From the NCBI RefSeq assembly GCF_010672085.1, contig NZ_JAAHHT010000001.1, positions 1 through 64,000 on the forward strand: a stretch of 64,000 bases of DNA, read 5' to 3'. Shown here piece by piece: positions 18,971 through 28,025 of this stretch. Position numbers and translations under genes: made by a program. Source of the DNA: Okeania sp. SIO3I5 (lineage in GTDB: Bacteria; Cyanobacteriota; Cyanobacteriia; Cyanobacteriales; Microcoleaceae). The notes beneath the pieces were generated by a model. The model did not search any database. It saw nothing but the letters and a program-made list of their open reading frames with translations, and was not told the DNA's origin. Numbering within the stretch: the first letter of the stretch is position 1; the number at the start of each line of letters is the position of its first letter.

Positions 18971-19289
18971 ATTATTAATTGTTGAACAAGCTTCTCATCA
19001 AAATTCTTTCTTCTTTTTCCACTTAACAATTTTACTTTTCAAGTCATAAAAAAAATTAAGTGTAGGAGAAATTTGTTAATTTCCTCTACAGAATTCTGCC
19101 ATGAGTGAGGAAAACTTACTCGCTGCAATTATTTGACGTTGAATTTTACCTACTTATATCATGTGCGGTAATTAGAGCGCTTAGTTTTTCTCTAGCTACT
19201 TCTATAGTTATTGCTCAATCAAAACTACAAACAAAAACTTTGTTTATGACGCTCTGATCCAGACATAATATTACTTAAATAGTTCTAAT

Positions 19290-19396
19290 AGACTTCTCCA
19301 AAAATACAAAATAAAATCAATTATTATCCATAAGTTATCAATTACTCTCCCCAATTAAGTGTTAAGTGCTCCCTCTTTTCTGGAGATATCTAATGA
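19290..19396. mobile_element. TAGACATCTCC-family MITE
   Basis: TAGACTTCTCCAAAAATAC at the left and TCTGGAGATATCTAAT at the right form the inverted ends. Interior: AAATCAATTATTATCCATAA. Compare 48291-48404 and 61364-61492. Confidence 0.65.
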
Positions 19397-19464
19397 CATT
19401 TATTAAAAGGTGAATTTGTAGGGGTTTGGTCTTCAAACCCGACATTTATTTTCCTATTCCCTCC

Positions 19465-19640
19465 TACTAGCGTGTCAAGACTAAAATTGTGGTTTAGAAG
19501 CAAGCAACGAGCGAAAACCTCTCCCCCCACTCCTCTCCTCGCAGGAGAGGGGAGAAAACTCCCCCTTCCCTTGCAGGGAAGGGGGTTGGGGGGTTAGGTT
19601 TTTTAACCCACATTTTCAAGCTTGAGACGGCACTACCTAA
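19465..19640. mobile_element. CTAGCGTGTCAAG-ended element
   Basis: Left end CTACTAGCGTGTCAAG, right end CAAGCTTGAGACGGCACTA, with a GGGGAAGGG/CCCCTTCCC hairpin-rich interior. A partial copy lies at 240-320. The 19641-19717 stretch before the next gene is otherwise empty. Confidence 0.55.
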
Positions 19641-19717
19641 TCAATCAAAAAGTTGCCCTAGAAATACAAAGCTTTAGACCAATTTTTCGGTAAATTAAAG
19701 AGTGAAATTAAATCAAA

Positions 19718-20500
19718 ATGGAACGATACCTACAAACACTAAAATTGTTTTGGAGTGCAGCGATCGCTGCTGAATTGGAATACCGTTTCAATTTTATTAT
19801 TGCAGCTATTAGTAGTATAGGAAGTTTATTTGGTAGCTTATTTGGTTTATTTCTATTTTATAGAACAGGCTACAAATTTGAAGGTTGGAATTGGGAAGAA
19901 GCTTTAATTATCCTAGCAATTTTTACTATTTTACAGGGTCTTTCAGCAATTTTTTTGATTCCTAATTTGAATCGAATTGTGGAACAAGTACAACAAGGTA
20001 CTCTAGATTTTGTCCTCCTCAAACCTATTAGTAGTCAATTTTGGCTTTCTACTCGTACAGTATCTCCCTGGGGAATACCAGATGTAATTTTTGGTGGATT
20101 GCTGTTAGGATATGCTGGTAGTAAACTAGGTTTAGGATTTGTCGATTATTTATTTAGTATAGTACCACTGGTCTGTGGGATAATTATTCTTTATAGTCTC
20201 TGGTTTATGTTGGGATCTACCAGTATTTGGTTTGTCAAGATTTACAATGTAACAGAAGTCCTCAGAAGTTTATTAGAAGCAGGACGATATCCAATGGTAG
20301 CTTACCCTACTGCTTATCGTTTCTTTTTTACTTTTCTTGTACCAGTGGCATTTTTGACTACTGTACCAGCTCAAGCCATATTAGGTAGAGTTGGAGGTAG
20401 TTGGATATTGGGTTCTTTGATTTTAGCAGGTGGATTATTTTTTGCTTCTATTCAATTTTGGCGACTGGCTTTGCGCTATTATACAAGTGCTTCTAGTTAG
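19718..20500 (+). CDS. ABC-2 family transporter permease
   Basis: A 260-aa inner-membrane protein of the ABC2_membrane_6 (DUF990-like) type, six predicted TM helices. Typical features are LEYRFNFIIAAISSIGSLFG at the start, the QGTLDFVLLKPI signature after TM3, and MVAYPTAYRFFFTFLVPVAF before the last helices. These proteins are the membrane half of an ABC exporter. They usually pair with a second permease and an ATPase encoded nearby. Neither lies adjacent here; the downstream gene at 20737 is not an ATPase. In cyanobacteria the subunits are sometimes scattered, so the partner may be elsewhere. Substrate unknown. Confidence 0.88.
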   Translation: MERYLQTLKLFWSAAIAAELEYRFNFIIAAISSIGSLFGSLFGLFLFYRTGYKFEGWNWEEALIILAIFTILQGLSAIFLIPNLNRIVEQVQQGTLDFVLLKPISSQFWLSTRTVSPWGIPDVIFGGLLLGYAGSKLGLGFVDYLFSIVPLVCGIIILYSLWFMLGSTSIWFVKIYNVTEVLRSLLEAGRYPMVAYPTAYRFFFTFLVPVAFLTTVPAQAILGRVGGSWILGSLILAGGLFFASIQFWRLALRYYTSASS

Positions 20501-20736
20501 GGAATAGGGAGATGGGGAAGTGGGGAGGGTGGGAAATGTGGGAAGGGTGGGAAGGGTGGGAAGTGTGGGAAGTGTGGGGAGAAACCAGATGGAAGGAAGT
20601 TTCGGATTTTCTTGCCTCCTAATTCAGTAGAAGGTACTGATAACTGATAACTGATAACTGAATTTATTACCTCCTAACTAAGTAGAAGGTACTAATAATT
20701 AATAACTGATAACTAATAACTGATTACCATTTAGCT
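20501..20736. repeat. short tandem repeats before the next gene
   Basis: GGGAAGTGTGG-type minisatellite (20518-20585), then GATAACT tandem repeats at 20638-20662 and AATAACTGATAACTAATAAC at ~20697-20722. A TAACTGA-type block sits just upstream of the ATG at 20737, as it does before several other genes. Confidence 0.7.
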
Positions 20737-21468
20737 ATGGAACCAGATCGACTTTTAAGTGAACTTGAGAAAAGTTTAGATTCTCAAGAATTACTCAACC
20801 AAATAAATACAGAACAAAAAGAAGAACAGGTTTCTGAAAAAAATATATTTTCCCAGAAATCCTTAATTATCTTGTTAATATCTATTCTCATGGTAGAGGT
20901 AGGAATAGTAGTATATGCCTTACAAGCAAGTCAAAACATAGTTATTGTTTCTCCAGAAGAAAAAGCTCTTTTGGAACAACAACAAGCAGAAGCAGATATC
21001 AAAGAAGCAAAAAGACTATCTTTGGAATCTAAGAGAACAATTAAATATCCCCCACTATCTTTAGCTACTTGGGAAGAAGCAGAAACAGAGTTATTAGAAT
21101 CAATTAAATTATTAGAAGAAATTCCTAAAGGTACTACTGTTAAAAAAGAAGCTAATAAACTCCTGCAAACTTACCGTCAAGATTATCAGAATCTTCGAGA
21201 ACAACTAATCCTGGAAAAAACTGCTACTTCCAAGTTAGTTGCTGCTCAAAAGTTAGCCATAGAAGCAAGTGTAATTGTGCAAAATCCACCTCATCCCACA
21301 GAGGTTTGGCAAGAAGCTCAAGGTAAATGGCAAGAAGCTATTAGTTTACTTCAAGAAATACCTCAAGATGCTTTTGTAGCTCCCGAAGCAGTGGAAAAAT
21401 TAGACCTCTACCGAATTAACTATCAGGCAGTTACTACTAGATTAGAAAGACAAAAAGAGTCAAATTAA
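20737..21468 (+). CDS. single-TM protein with a duplicated helical domain
   Basis: A 243-aa protein. It has an acidic cytoplasmic N-terminus (~45 residues), one TM helix (around 46-66, SLIILLISILMVEVGIVVYA), then two related helical units. Unit 1 reads TWEEAETELLESIKLLEEIP and unit 2 VWQEAQGKWQEAISLLQEIP, each followed by a long helix ending YQxLRxxL or YQAVTTRL. It resembles membrane-anchored cyanobacterial proteins with TPR-like helical pairs, but I cannot name the family. It lies 236 bp downstream of the ABC-2 permease on the same strand and could be co-transcribed, though the gap holds repeats. Confidence 0.75.
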   Translation: MEPDRLLSELEKSLDSQELLNQINTEQKEEQVSEKNIFSQKSLIILLISILMVEVGIVVYALQASQNIVIVSPEEKALLEQQQAEADIKEAKRLSLESKRTIKYPPLSLATWEEAETELLESIKLLEEIPKGTTVKKEANKLLQTYRQDYQNLREQLILEKTATSKLVAAQKLAIEASVIVQNPPHPTEVWQEAQGKWQEAISLLQEIPQDAFVAPEAVEKLDLYRINYQAVTTRLERQKESN

Positions 21469-21537
21469 TTGAGAATTAATAATCAGTATTAAACTATGCT
21501 ATTTCATATAGCTTATAACCATTCAGCTCTTAGCAGT

Positions 21538-21756
21538 CAAATCAATTCAAAATTAAAAATTATGAATTCTTGCATTATAACCTCTGCCTAAAGTCAAAAG
21601 TTTGAAATAATTTTAAATAAGGAGAATATTTTTAATTTTTTCGTTCTAAAGAACGAGGCTTGAACTCTTAATTAAACAGAAACAATTATTGAAATTAAGG
21701 AATAAACCAAAATTTTTGAACTTTGAATTTTGAATTTTGAATTCAAAAAATTGTCA
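21538..21756. repeat. dispersed repeat, also at 61508-61650
   Basis: Shares CAAATCAATTCAAAATT, then TTCTTGCATTATAACCTCTG, TTTTTCGTTCTAAA and a TTTGAATTTTGAATTCAAAA end with the later copy. The later copy lacks an internal stretch of about 75 bp. Confidence 0.75.
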
Positions 21757-22318
21757 GTTAGAGCGCAAATAATGAATAGTTCTTTATTCGGTTAAAGGAG
21801 CTTACTTTTTCACTTATCAGTTATCAGTACCAATAGGTTTGGAGACCAAACCCCTACAGTTTTTTTCACAAATCATTTAGGATGACTATATAATTTATCA
21901 TTGATAGTAGAATATAATTTTTCCTAAACATTAGTAAGCGTTCAGCATTAATGGGTTTGGAGACCAAACCCCTACAGTTTTTTTCAGCAATAGCTAATAG
22001 CTGATAGCTGAATATTTACCGAAAAATTAAGGTCTAAAGCCTATCTTTTCAAGGGGAAAAAACGAAAAAATTCCTTTTGACCAATCCTTCTATTACAGAA
22101 GAGGTAATTATTAATTATTAATTGTTAATTATTAATTATTGAACATAGTTTAAAAGTAAAAGTTAAAAATATATGAGGAGCAAAATTTGAATAAATAACA
22201 ATTTCAGCAGTGTAAAATTATTATTTGATTTATTTTATTTGTGACCCAAAAATCAGTTCAATAACCTCTGATTTTCAAGGAATGAAAAAGCGTATGATTA
22301 TGATAGGAAATTGAGAAA
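21757..22318. other. gap with GGTTTGGAGACC repeats and a MITE
   Basis: Two GGTTTGGAGACCAAACCCCT hairpin repeats (21838 and 21955) and one TTACCGAAAAAT-family MITE at 22016-22135. The last ~150 bp are AT-rich and may hold the mscS promoter. Confidence 0.5.
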
Positions 22319-23992
22319 ATGCTGGCAGTACAAAACTTTTTAGTTATTATCGCAGAAATTGGTCTACTACTCTTGATTTTTCTTGCCGTTAATTGGTTAG
22401 TTCAACAAATTTTAAAACAACTAATCAAGGCTGTTTCCAGCAAGAAAATTAAAATCACAATGGAGAATATCCAAAAGAATACTCGGACTGCATTAACCAT
22501 AGGTGGTGGATTACTGGGTATACTGATCTTAGGACTGAATAGTTGGCTGATATATCAGGGAGAAAACTTATTAGAATACACAAAGTCATTTATTAATAAT
22601 ATTCCTGGAGAATTTTGGGTGAATTTAGGTATGGGAGCAGGCAGAAGTCTGTTCTTATTATTCTTACTCGCTGCAACCCAACCTTACATTCAACGTTTAA
22701 TAGATAATCTTTGCGATCGCGGCAAAAAATTTGAATATGTTACAGCAAACGATGAAAGTATAGAATCCTTCTTTGACTTTCTCAGTCTTAATCTAATTAA
22801 TATTCTATGGCTATTGAGTCTAACTTTATGCACTCAATTTATCCAACTACCAGAAGTAATTACGCAATATATGTATATTGCTGTCAGAATATATGTCATT
22901 ATCACAGTTGGCATACTTCTGGTTAAAGCCAATATCATAATTATCGACACATTAGAGGCCGTTAGCCAAAAATATTCTACCCCTAGCAGACTGCTGAATT
23001 TATATAATAGTCTGAGTCATCTCATCCCGTTGTCAAGGCGATGTCTGGAATATGTAATATATTTGTCCATGGCAAGTCTAGTATTTAAGCAACTTGAGTT
23101 TATTGCCTATCTAGCAACTATTAGCCCTAAAATTATACAAATTGTCGGCATATTTTATACCAGTCGTGTAATTGAAGAAGTCGGCAAACTTTTGGCTAGA
23201 AAATTCCTACTTAGTGAGGACGAAGAGTTAAATGAAATTGACAGAAAGAGAAGAGAGACTCTCTTGCCATTGTTTGATAGTACCCTCAAATATATACTCT
23301 ACTTTGGTGCAATCATGGCTATTCTCCATGTCGTCGGCATCGATCCTACTCCTATACTTGCAGGTGCTGGTATTCTTGGTTTAGGTGTGAGTATGGGGGC
23401 GCAGAGTATTGTTGAAGATGTGGTAGCTGGTTTATTCAATTTGTTTGAAGGTTACTACTTGGTAGGTGACTTTGTTGAGATAGATGATATCAAAGGTTAT
23501 GTGACTGCAATTGAACTTAAAACTACTCGCATTCACCTTGACGATAAAGACTATATTATTCGGAATGGCGAAATTGGTAGTATTGTTAATTATTCGAGAT
23601 ATAGTGAAGCAGTAGTGACAGTTAATGTTGCTTACGATACTAATCTTGAACACGTTTACCAAGTTATAGAAGCAGTGGGGCAACAATTAAAGCTAGAGAA
23701 TGAGGATGTGATCGAAGCAACTGAAGTCAATGGGGTTGAGGATTTCGATAGATATCAGTTAATCATTCAAACCACTACAGAAGTTAAGCCAGGAAAAAAT
23801 GAAGATGTGGAATTATATCTGCGTAGAATGATATTTGAAGCCTTTGAAAAAGAAGGGATTAAAATGCCACATCGCGTTCCTTGGAAAGGTATGAACAAGT
23901 TAGAAGAGGAAGAGTTGGAGGATAAAGAAGAAGAGGATGAAGAGGATGAAGAGGATGATGAAGAGGATGATGAAGAGGATGAAGATGAGTAA
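22319..23992 (+). CDS. MscS-family mechanosensitive ion channel
   Basis: A 557-aa protein with several N-terminal TM helices and a C-terminal MscS pore and beta domain. The pore helix and following beta domain are clear: LAGAGILGLGVSMGAQSIVE, then DVVAGLFNLFEGYYLVGDFV, then a vestibule region ending MPHRVPWKG. MscS channels open under membrane tension and release solutes on hypo-osmotic shock. The last ~30 residues are almost purely Glu and Asp, encoded by a GAAGAGGATGA-type repeat that expands in codon-sized steps. The tail would sit in the cytoplasm and could bind cations, but its length may be neutral. The gene stands alone between repeat-filled gaps. Confidence 0.92.
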   Translation: MLAVQNFLVIIAEIGLLLLIFLAVNWLVQQILKQLIKAVSSKKIKITMENIQKNTRTALTIGGGLLGILILGLNSWLIYQGENLLEYTKSFINNIPGEFWVNLGMGAGRSLFLLFLLAATQPYIQRLIDNLCDRGKKFEYVTANDESIESFFDFLSLNLINILWLLSLTLCTQFIQLPEVITQYMYIAVRIYVIITVGILLVKANIIIIDTLEAVSQKYSTPSRLLNLYNSLSHLIPLSRRCLEYVIYLSMASLVFKQLEFIAYLATISPKIIQIVGIFYTSRVIEEVGKLLARKFLLSEDEELNEIDRKRRETLLPLFDSTLKYILYFGAIMAILHVVGIDPTPILAGAGILGLGVSMGAQSIVEDVVAGLFNLFEGYYLVGDFVEIDDIKGYVTAIELKTTRIHLDDKDYIIRNGEIGSIVNYSRYSEAVVTVNVAYDTNLEHVYQVIEAVGQQLKLENEDVIEATEVNGVEDFDRYQLIIQTTTEVKPGKNEDVELYLRRMIFEAFEKEGIKMPHRVPWKGMNKLEEEELEDKEEEDEEDEEDDEEDDEEDEDE

Positions 23993-23994
23993 TA

Positions 23995-24075
23995 GACTTC
24001 TCCAGAAAAAAGGGAAGTAGGGGGAAATAAGGGAGAGGTAATTATCCATTATCCATTATCCATTATCCATTATTG
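23995..24075. mobile_element. fused ends of two MITE families
   Basis: TAGACTTCTCCAGAAAAAAG (one end of the TAGACATCTCC family) followed directly by GAGAGGTAATTATCCATTAT with ATCCATT tandem repeats (right half of the TTACCG family). Confidence 0.55.
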
Positions 24076-24132
24076 AAGATTTTGTTGCGTATTTTGGTAG
24101 AACCTTGGTATAACATAAGCTCCCCCCGCAAA

Positions 24133-24269
24133 CCTAGTGGATTGTTTCATCTTAAATGGTGCGTTAGATAGGGAGTGTGGTCCGGGTGGGAAGTGTGGTC
24201 CGGGTGGGGAGAAAAAGACACCTAAAAACAAAAATCTATTGCACAGTTTTAGCTGAAAGAGTCCACTAG
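24133..24269. mobile_element. CTAGTGGATTGTTTCA-family MITE
   Basis: Left end CTAGTGGATTGTTTCATC, right end TTTTAGCTGAAAGAGTCCAC. A close relative lies at 47676-47809. Confidence 0.7.
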
Positions 24270-24283
24270 GAATATAAGTAAGA

Positions 24284-24590
24284 CATTGACATACTCCCGA
24301 CGTTGCCCTTCTATTCCCCCCTTTCAAAGGGGGGTTAGGGGGGATGGACAAAGCGGGATTCTTCAGTCTGGGAAACCCTGACCGCTGCGCATGACAGAGG
24401 TGATGTCCTCCCCCTGTTTTGACTTTTACAATAACAAAATGCTCTTAGCTTGTGTCTTGGGCATATGAACGTTTAGCTTATGAAGGTATCCGAATCCTGG
24501 CCCTGGCTTTCATCCCGACGCTCCCCCTCCCCCCTTGGAAAGGGGGGTTAGGGGGGATGGAGAGCGCGGGACTTCCCGCTAGGAAAGTTA
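24284..24590. mobile_element. IS200/IS605-like non-autonomous element, copy A1
   Basis: The left end has the subterminal hairpin CATACTCCCGACGTTGCCC / GGACAAAGCGGGATTCTTC, the right end GCTTTCATCCCGACGC / GCGCGGGACTTCCCGC. These are the imperfect palindromes of the IS200/IS605 (IS1341/IS891) group. No tnpA or tnpB remains in the ~150-bp core. The element ends 2 bp before the tRNA gene. Other copies: 25588-26064, 33753-34060, 51464-51693. Confidence 0.8.
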
Positions 24591-24592
24591 AA

Positions 24593-24666
24593 TCGGAGCG
24601 GCGGGATTTGAACCCACGACCCCCACTACCCCAAAGTGGTGCGCTACCAAGCTGCGCTACGCCCCG
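24593..24666 (-). tRNA. tRNA-Pro (anticodon GGG)
   Basis: Minus-strand cloverleaf of 74 nt. Acceptor stem CGGGGCG/CGCTCCG (one G-U pair), D-arm GCGCAGCTTGGTAGCGC, anticodon stem CCACT/AGTGG around loop TTGGGGT giving anticodon GGG, and T-arm GTGGGTTCAAATCCCGC (one wobble pair). CCA is not encoded. A mobile element abuts its 3' end. Confidence 0.93.
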
Positions 24667-24669
24667 TTA

Positions 24670-25106
24670 ACCTTAACTAATATATCACGCCATATCACAT
24701 TTTAGCAACTAATTTGGCTCAAAATATTTTAAGGCATATCTTTTAATAATACCATATTGCCATAAATATTGTATCAAGTTTCTTTGATCATGGCAGGCAG
24801 TTCTACTCTCAAAGGATTGACATATAAAGCATTTAGCCTTTTTTTCGTCAAAAAATTCCCAGCTTTTGAGTGACTCAAAGCTACAAAAAGTTAACGTTTT
24901 AGGCAGATAAGGGCAAAAATCAAGGGACAATTCTTCCTGTAGGGACGTTGCTTGAGCATTAATGCGTTTTCCTTACGGAATGCTCCGCAAACATGTCGCG
25001 CAGCGTTAGCGGAGCGAAAGCGTCAGCAAAACGTCCCTACTCTATAATTCCCATTTCTCCTAACTACTGCCTACTGCCTACTCCCTACTCCCTAATATGA
25101 TATTAA
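24670..25106. other. gap with a REP-like unit
   Basis: 24937-25040 is a GCATTAATGCG / GCGTTAGCGGAGCG REP-like unit, then CTACTGC/CTCCCTA short repeats. The frame at 24709-24930 on the minus strand has two CxxC-like cysteines but no family resemblance, and I do not call it. Confidence 0.45.
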
Positions 25107-25472
25107 TCAAAAAATTTTCAACATTTCTGCTGCTTGGACTAAACTAGGTACAGCATCTACAGGCCATTTTCCCTCGCCCCTACGCTCCTCATTTAATATA
25201 AACTGAACAGTATAACTTTCAGGAAAACCTTCGACCTGCATCCATAGCAAATCACTTTCAGCTTCACAGACTATTCTTTCGCCATCCATCAACTCATCCG
25301 CCATCTTGCTAATAGTTTTGGTTAACTGGTCCAATAATCGACAAAAATCATCAAGTTCCCTTTCTGTCAGTTCTATTGACCAATCATCCCCACCTACTAA
25401 ACCCTTAAACTTTACTGCTTGAGGGTTCCAACCTAAGCGCCAACCAACTCCACTTTTAACTATTCGTTCCAT
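25107..25472 (-). CDS. DUF1818 family protein
   Basis: A 121-aa protein when started at the internal ATG 25472, giving the family-typical MERIVKSGVGWRLGWNP start. The longer reading from 25487 adds five atypical residues. DUF1818 is confined largely to cyanobacteria and plants and has no known function. The body fits: a WSIELTERELDDFCRLLDQL helix, then FILNEERRGEGKWP. It lies on the same strand and downstream of rpoZ and the exported/membrane protein gene, an arrangement I recall from other cyanobacteria. Here a 480-bp mobile element separates it from them, which probably breaks co-transcription. Confidence 0.88.
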   Translation of the reverse strand: MERIVKSGVGWRLGWNPQAVKFKGLVGGDDWSIELTERELDDFCRLLDQLTKTISKMADELMDGERIVCEAESDLLWMQVEGFPESYTVQFILNEERRGEGKWPVDAVPSLVQAAEMLKIF

Positions 25473-25587
25473 AACTTGAAGTAGCACTAAGCACTCAGCA
25501 ATCAGCTAATCTAAATATGTAATAGAGGATATAAACTCAATTGATATGCCCCACCAGCTTTTTCAAATATAGTGTGGGACTGTTCCT

Positions 25588-26064
25588 TTGACATACTCCC
25601 GACGTTGCCCTTCTATTCCCCCCTTTCACTCCTATGCTTTATAAACATCTTTCTTAACATAAAACTTGGGCATTAATGACAAGTTATGTTCATGCTTCAT
25701 AAACGGCTTTTTCAGCAGAAAAGTGTATTGAATTAGACATTTTTTTGATGATTGTAGGCGGGATTCTTCCTCCCCCTCCTCCCACACCTCCCCATCCTCC
25801 CCACCCTCCCACAAGGGTTTCAGGAGTTCCTGATCAGGGATAGCTTTCACTCGTGGGGTTAGGGGGCATGGACAACGCGGGATTCTTCAGTCAGGGTGTC
25901 CCTAACCGCAGTTTTAACAGAGGTGATGCCCTCCCCCTGTTTTGAGAGCAATCCTATTTTTTGTATCAGAAATGCTGAATTATAGCACACATAAATAAGA
26001 CCCGGCTTTCATCCCGGCGCTGAATTGAAAATTACAGCGCGGGACTTCCCGCCGGGGGAATTAA
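25588..26064. mobile_element. IS200/IS605-like element A4 with a nested insertion
   Basis: The same ends as the copy at 24284-24590 (CATACTCCCGACGTTGCCC; GCTTTCATCCCGGCGC; GCGCGGGACTTCCCGCC). The left hairpin is split by a second element at 25632-25844. Confidence 0.78.
25632..25844. mobile_element. 213-bp element nested in A4, flanked by TTTCACTC
   Basis: TTTCACTC occurs at 25624-25631 and at 25845-25852, bracketing the insert exactly and interrupting the terminal hairpin of the host element. The insert matches 22-235. An 8-bp duplication suggests a DDE transposase acting in trans. Confidence 0.75.
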
Positions 26065-26103
26065 TTTTTAGCTGATGCCTAAATGCTAAAACCTGATAGC
26101 TAG

Positions 26104-26760
26104 TCAAGGTTTAAGTAAATCTGCACCTCCTTGTTGGATAATCGCTGGTGCTCTTGGAACTGACCGACCAGAATTATCTCTCTGTTGTACTTCTGGTATA
26201 GATGGAGGGTTGGGGTCTCCTCCAAAAATATCTACTAACCTATTAACTAAAGCATTTCTCTGGGAACGAGTTAAATTTTGAATCGCTTGGCGATCGCCAT
26301 TCATTGGATTTTCTGTCAAAGAATCATTCCCTGGATATACAGATGATTGTAGATAATCATTGGCTCCCAAATAATCTGCTAGTGTTAATTTCCAATCAAA
26401 CCGATAATTTGGGGCACGACCTTTGACATAAAAATGGTATCTAATTAGACGCGATACCAAGGTATCCTCAGTATTTACTTCTCCTGTTTCCTGAGATATA
26501 TAATTATTTTCCAATGGCAAATCTGGTATTTTTTCATATACAAATGGCCATACTTCCGTAGGTCGCACCCGCCGTTGGACAATTTTGATTGGATACTCAG
26601 AATTGTCTTGGTTTGTAATTTTTTTCAACTGATGTTCTAATAAATGAGTGGAAGGATGTGCTGTACTTGGTAAAGAAGTCCACAAAAATTCTATACCAGC
26701 CCAAACCACCGCTGTTATTAAAGTAATCTTGAAATATTTGAGCCATTGCTTTTTGCTCAT
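26104..26760 (-). CDS. conserved membrane-anchored or exported protein, unknown function
   Basis: A 218-aa protein when started at ATG 26760 (MSKKQWLKYFKITLITAVVW). The upstream ATG at 26772 adds four residues. An N-terminal hydrophobic helix (~8-28) with basic residues before it can act as signal anchor or signal peptide. The rest is soluble and contains conserved-looking stretches (VRPTEVWPFVYEKIPDLPLE and RFDWKLTLADYLGANDYLQ). The C-terminus is Pro-rich. I do not recognise a named family. It lies 33 bp from rpoZ (codon end to codon start) on the same strand, so the pair is probably co-transcribed. Confidence 0.78.
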   Translation of the reverse strand: MSKKQWLKYFKITLITAVVWAGIEFLWTSLPSTAHPSTHLLEHQLKKITNQDNSEYPIKIVQRRVRPTEVWPFVYEKIPDLPLENNYISQETGEVNTEDTLVSRLIRYHFYVKGRAPNYRFDWKLTLADYLGANDYLQSSVYPGNDSLTENPMNGDRQAIQNLTRSQRNALVNRLVDIFGGDPNPPSIPEVQQRDNSGRSVPRAPAIIQQGGADLLKP

Positions 26761-26792
26761 GGCTATCCTCAACTAACTACTAGCTATACAAT

Positions 26793-27041
26793 TTACCTGT
26801 CTATATTTGTCCCGACGTCACTAATTATTTCTGGCTGCATCAACTCATCTGACATTTCCAATACAGCGCGGATGACTGGTTTGACTGCTTGCTCATCGAA
26901 ATTATCAAAATCTTCATAACGACGACGCTTGGCACGATTAGCTACTTGCACTACTGCTCGATAACGATTAGAAGATGCTTTGATTAGCTCCTCAGACCTA
27001 CGACTTAGTTCTGCCGAATTAATATTAGATTGCTTTTGCAT
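26793..27041 (-). CDS. rpoZ: DNA-directed RNA polymerase omega subunit
   Basis: An 82-aa protein when started at ATG 27041; the 9 extra upstream codons (MCLFSILFP) are atypical. The omega signature is clear: ELSRRSEELIKASSNRYRAV, then VVQVANRAKRRRYEDFDNF, then a helix ending MQPEI. Omega assists assembly of the RNA polymerase core by holding beta-prime. Cyanobacterial omega has this short form. First gene of a probable unit with the exported protein gene downstream. Confidence 0.93.
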   Translation of the reverse strand: MQKQSNINSAELSRRSEELIKASSNRYRAVVQVANRAKRRRYEDFDNFDEQAVKPVIRAVLEMSDELMQPEIISDVGTNIDR

Positions 27042-27068
27042 AGGGAATAGAATAGAGAACAAGCACAC

Positions 27069-27332
27069 GCTATTTACCTAATTGATCATACTACATTAGT
27101 CAAAAAATTGTTGTATCTAGATTAATGTAGTATTTTGAATTATATTTTAATAAATATTAACGAATTATAATAAATTATATTAAAATTAATCTAAATTTTT
27201 TGTATAGCTGAGAAAGAGTTGCTTAGGACATGGACTGATGATGAACCTTAGACTGGGAAATGTTTTTCTAACTGTTCCCTGTTCCCTGTTCCCTGTTCCC
27301 TGCTATACTTACTTTTATTACTTATATTAGTT
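27069..27332. other. divergent promoter region of rpoZ and the SGNH gene
   Basis: AT-rich (27105-27200), then TTCCCTG tandem repeats at 27274-27303. Both flanking genes read away from it, so it must hold both promoters. I cannot place the -10 boxes with confidence. Confidence 0.45.
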
Positions 27333-28025
27333 ATGTTAATATCACCTGCTTTGACTTCAAAGCACTTTTCTCAGACCCGTCATCATCCTCTAAAAATAGT
27401 TGCATTAGGAGATAGTTTAGTTTATGGTTTTGGAGATTATGAAGGTGGTGGATGGGTAGAAAGACTACGACGACATTGGATGTTACCGGACAGTTATGGC
27501 CATGTACTATATAATTTGGGAGTCCGGGGAAACCGCGTTTTACAAGTGGAACAACGCCTAGAAGATGAGTTTCGCCATCGGGGAGAATTAAGAAATCGTC
27601 AGCCAGATATTATTGTTCTCTCTGTTGGGGTAAATGATTCTGCTAGAGTCCAAAGACCAGATGGACGTTATTATACAGATTTTTACAAATTTCAAACAAT
27701 TTTAGATAAGTTATTAGATACATCAAAAGAACTTTGTCCTGTAATATTTGTAGGAATGGTTCCTGTTGACCAAGCTAAAATGCCTTTCCAGGATTGTTTA
27801 TATTATAGTCACGATGACCAGTACATATATAAAGAGGCGACTCGGTTAGCTTGTTTGAAGCGACAAATACCTTATTTAGATGTGTTTGAAAAATGGTTAA
27901 GTCGGGGGGAAAGTTGGTGGCGATCGCGTCTTTGTAATGATGGGATTCATCCTAATGTCAGAGGTTATCAAGCTCTTTTAGAGGATGTACTAAACTGGGA
28001 ATCTTTGAATTTATTAACTAGCTAA
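27333..28025 (+). CDS. SGNH/GDSL-type hydrolase
   Basis: A 230-aa protein of the SGNH esterase/lipase fold. All four blocks are visible: GDS with nucleophile Ser28 (IVALGDSLVYGFG), Gly in GVRGN, Asn in SVGVND, and Asp203/His206 in NDGIHPN. Members hydrolyse ester or acetyl groups on lipids or carbohydrates. The bulk is cytosolic in appearance since no signal peptide is present, so a small-molecule thioesterase or arylesterase role is more likely than secretion. Divergently arranged with rpoZ. Confidence 0.9.
   Translation: MLISPALTSKHFSQTRHHPLKIVALGDSLVYGFGDYEGGGWVERLRRHWMLPDSYGHVLYNLGVRGNRVLQVEQRLEDEFRHRGELRNRQPDIIVLSVGVNDSARVQRPDGRYYTDFYKFQTILDKLLDTSKELCPVIFVGMVPVDQAKMPFQDCLYYSHDDQYIYKEATRLACLKRQIPYLDVFEKWLSRGESWWRSRLCNDGIHPNVRGYQALLEDVLNWESLNLLTS

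Noticed and set aside
24709-24930. Minus-strand 73-codon frame with a few cysteines
   Set aside because: Looked briefly like a transposase or zinc-ribbon fragment, but spacing and context fit no family.
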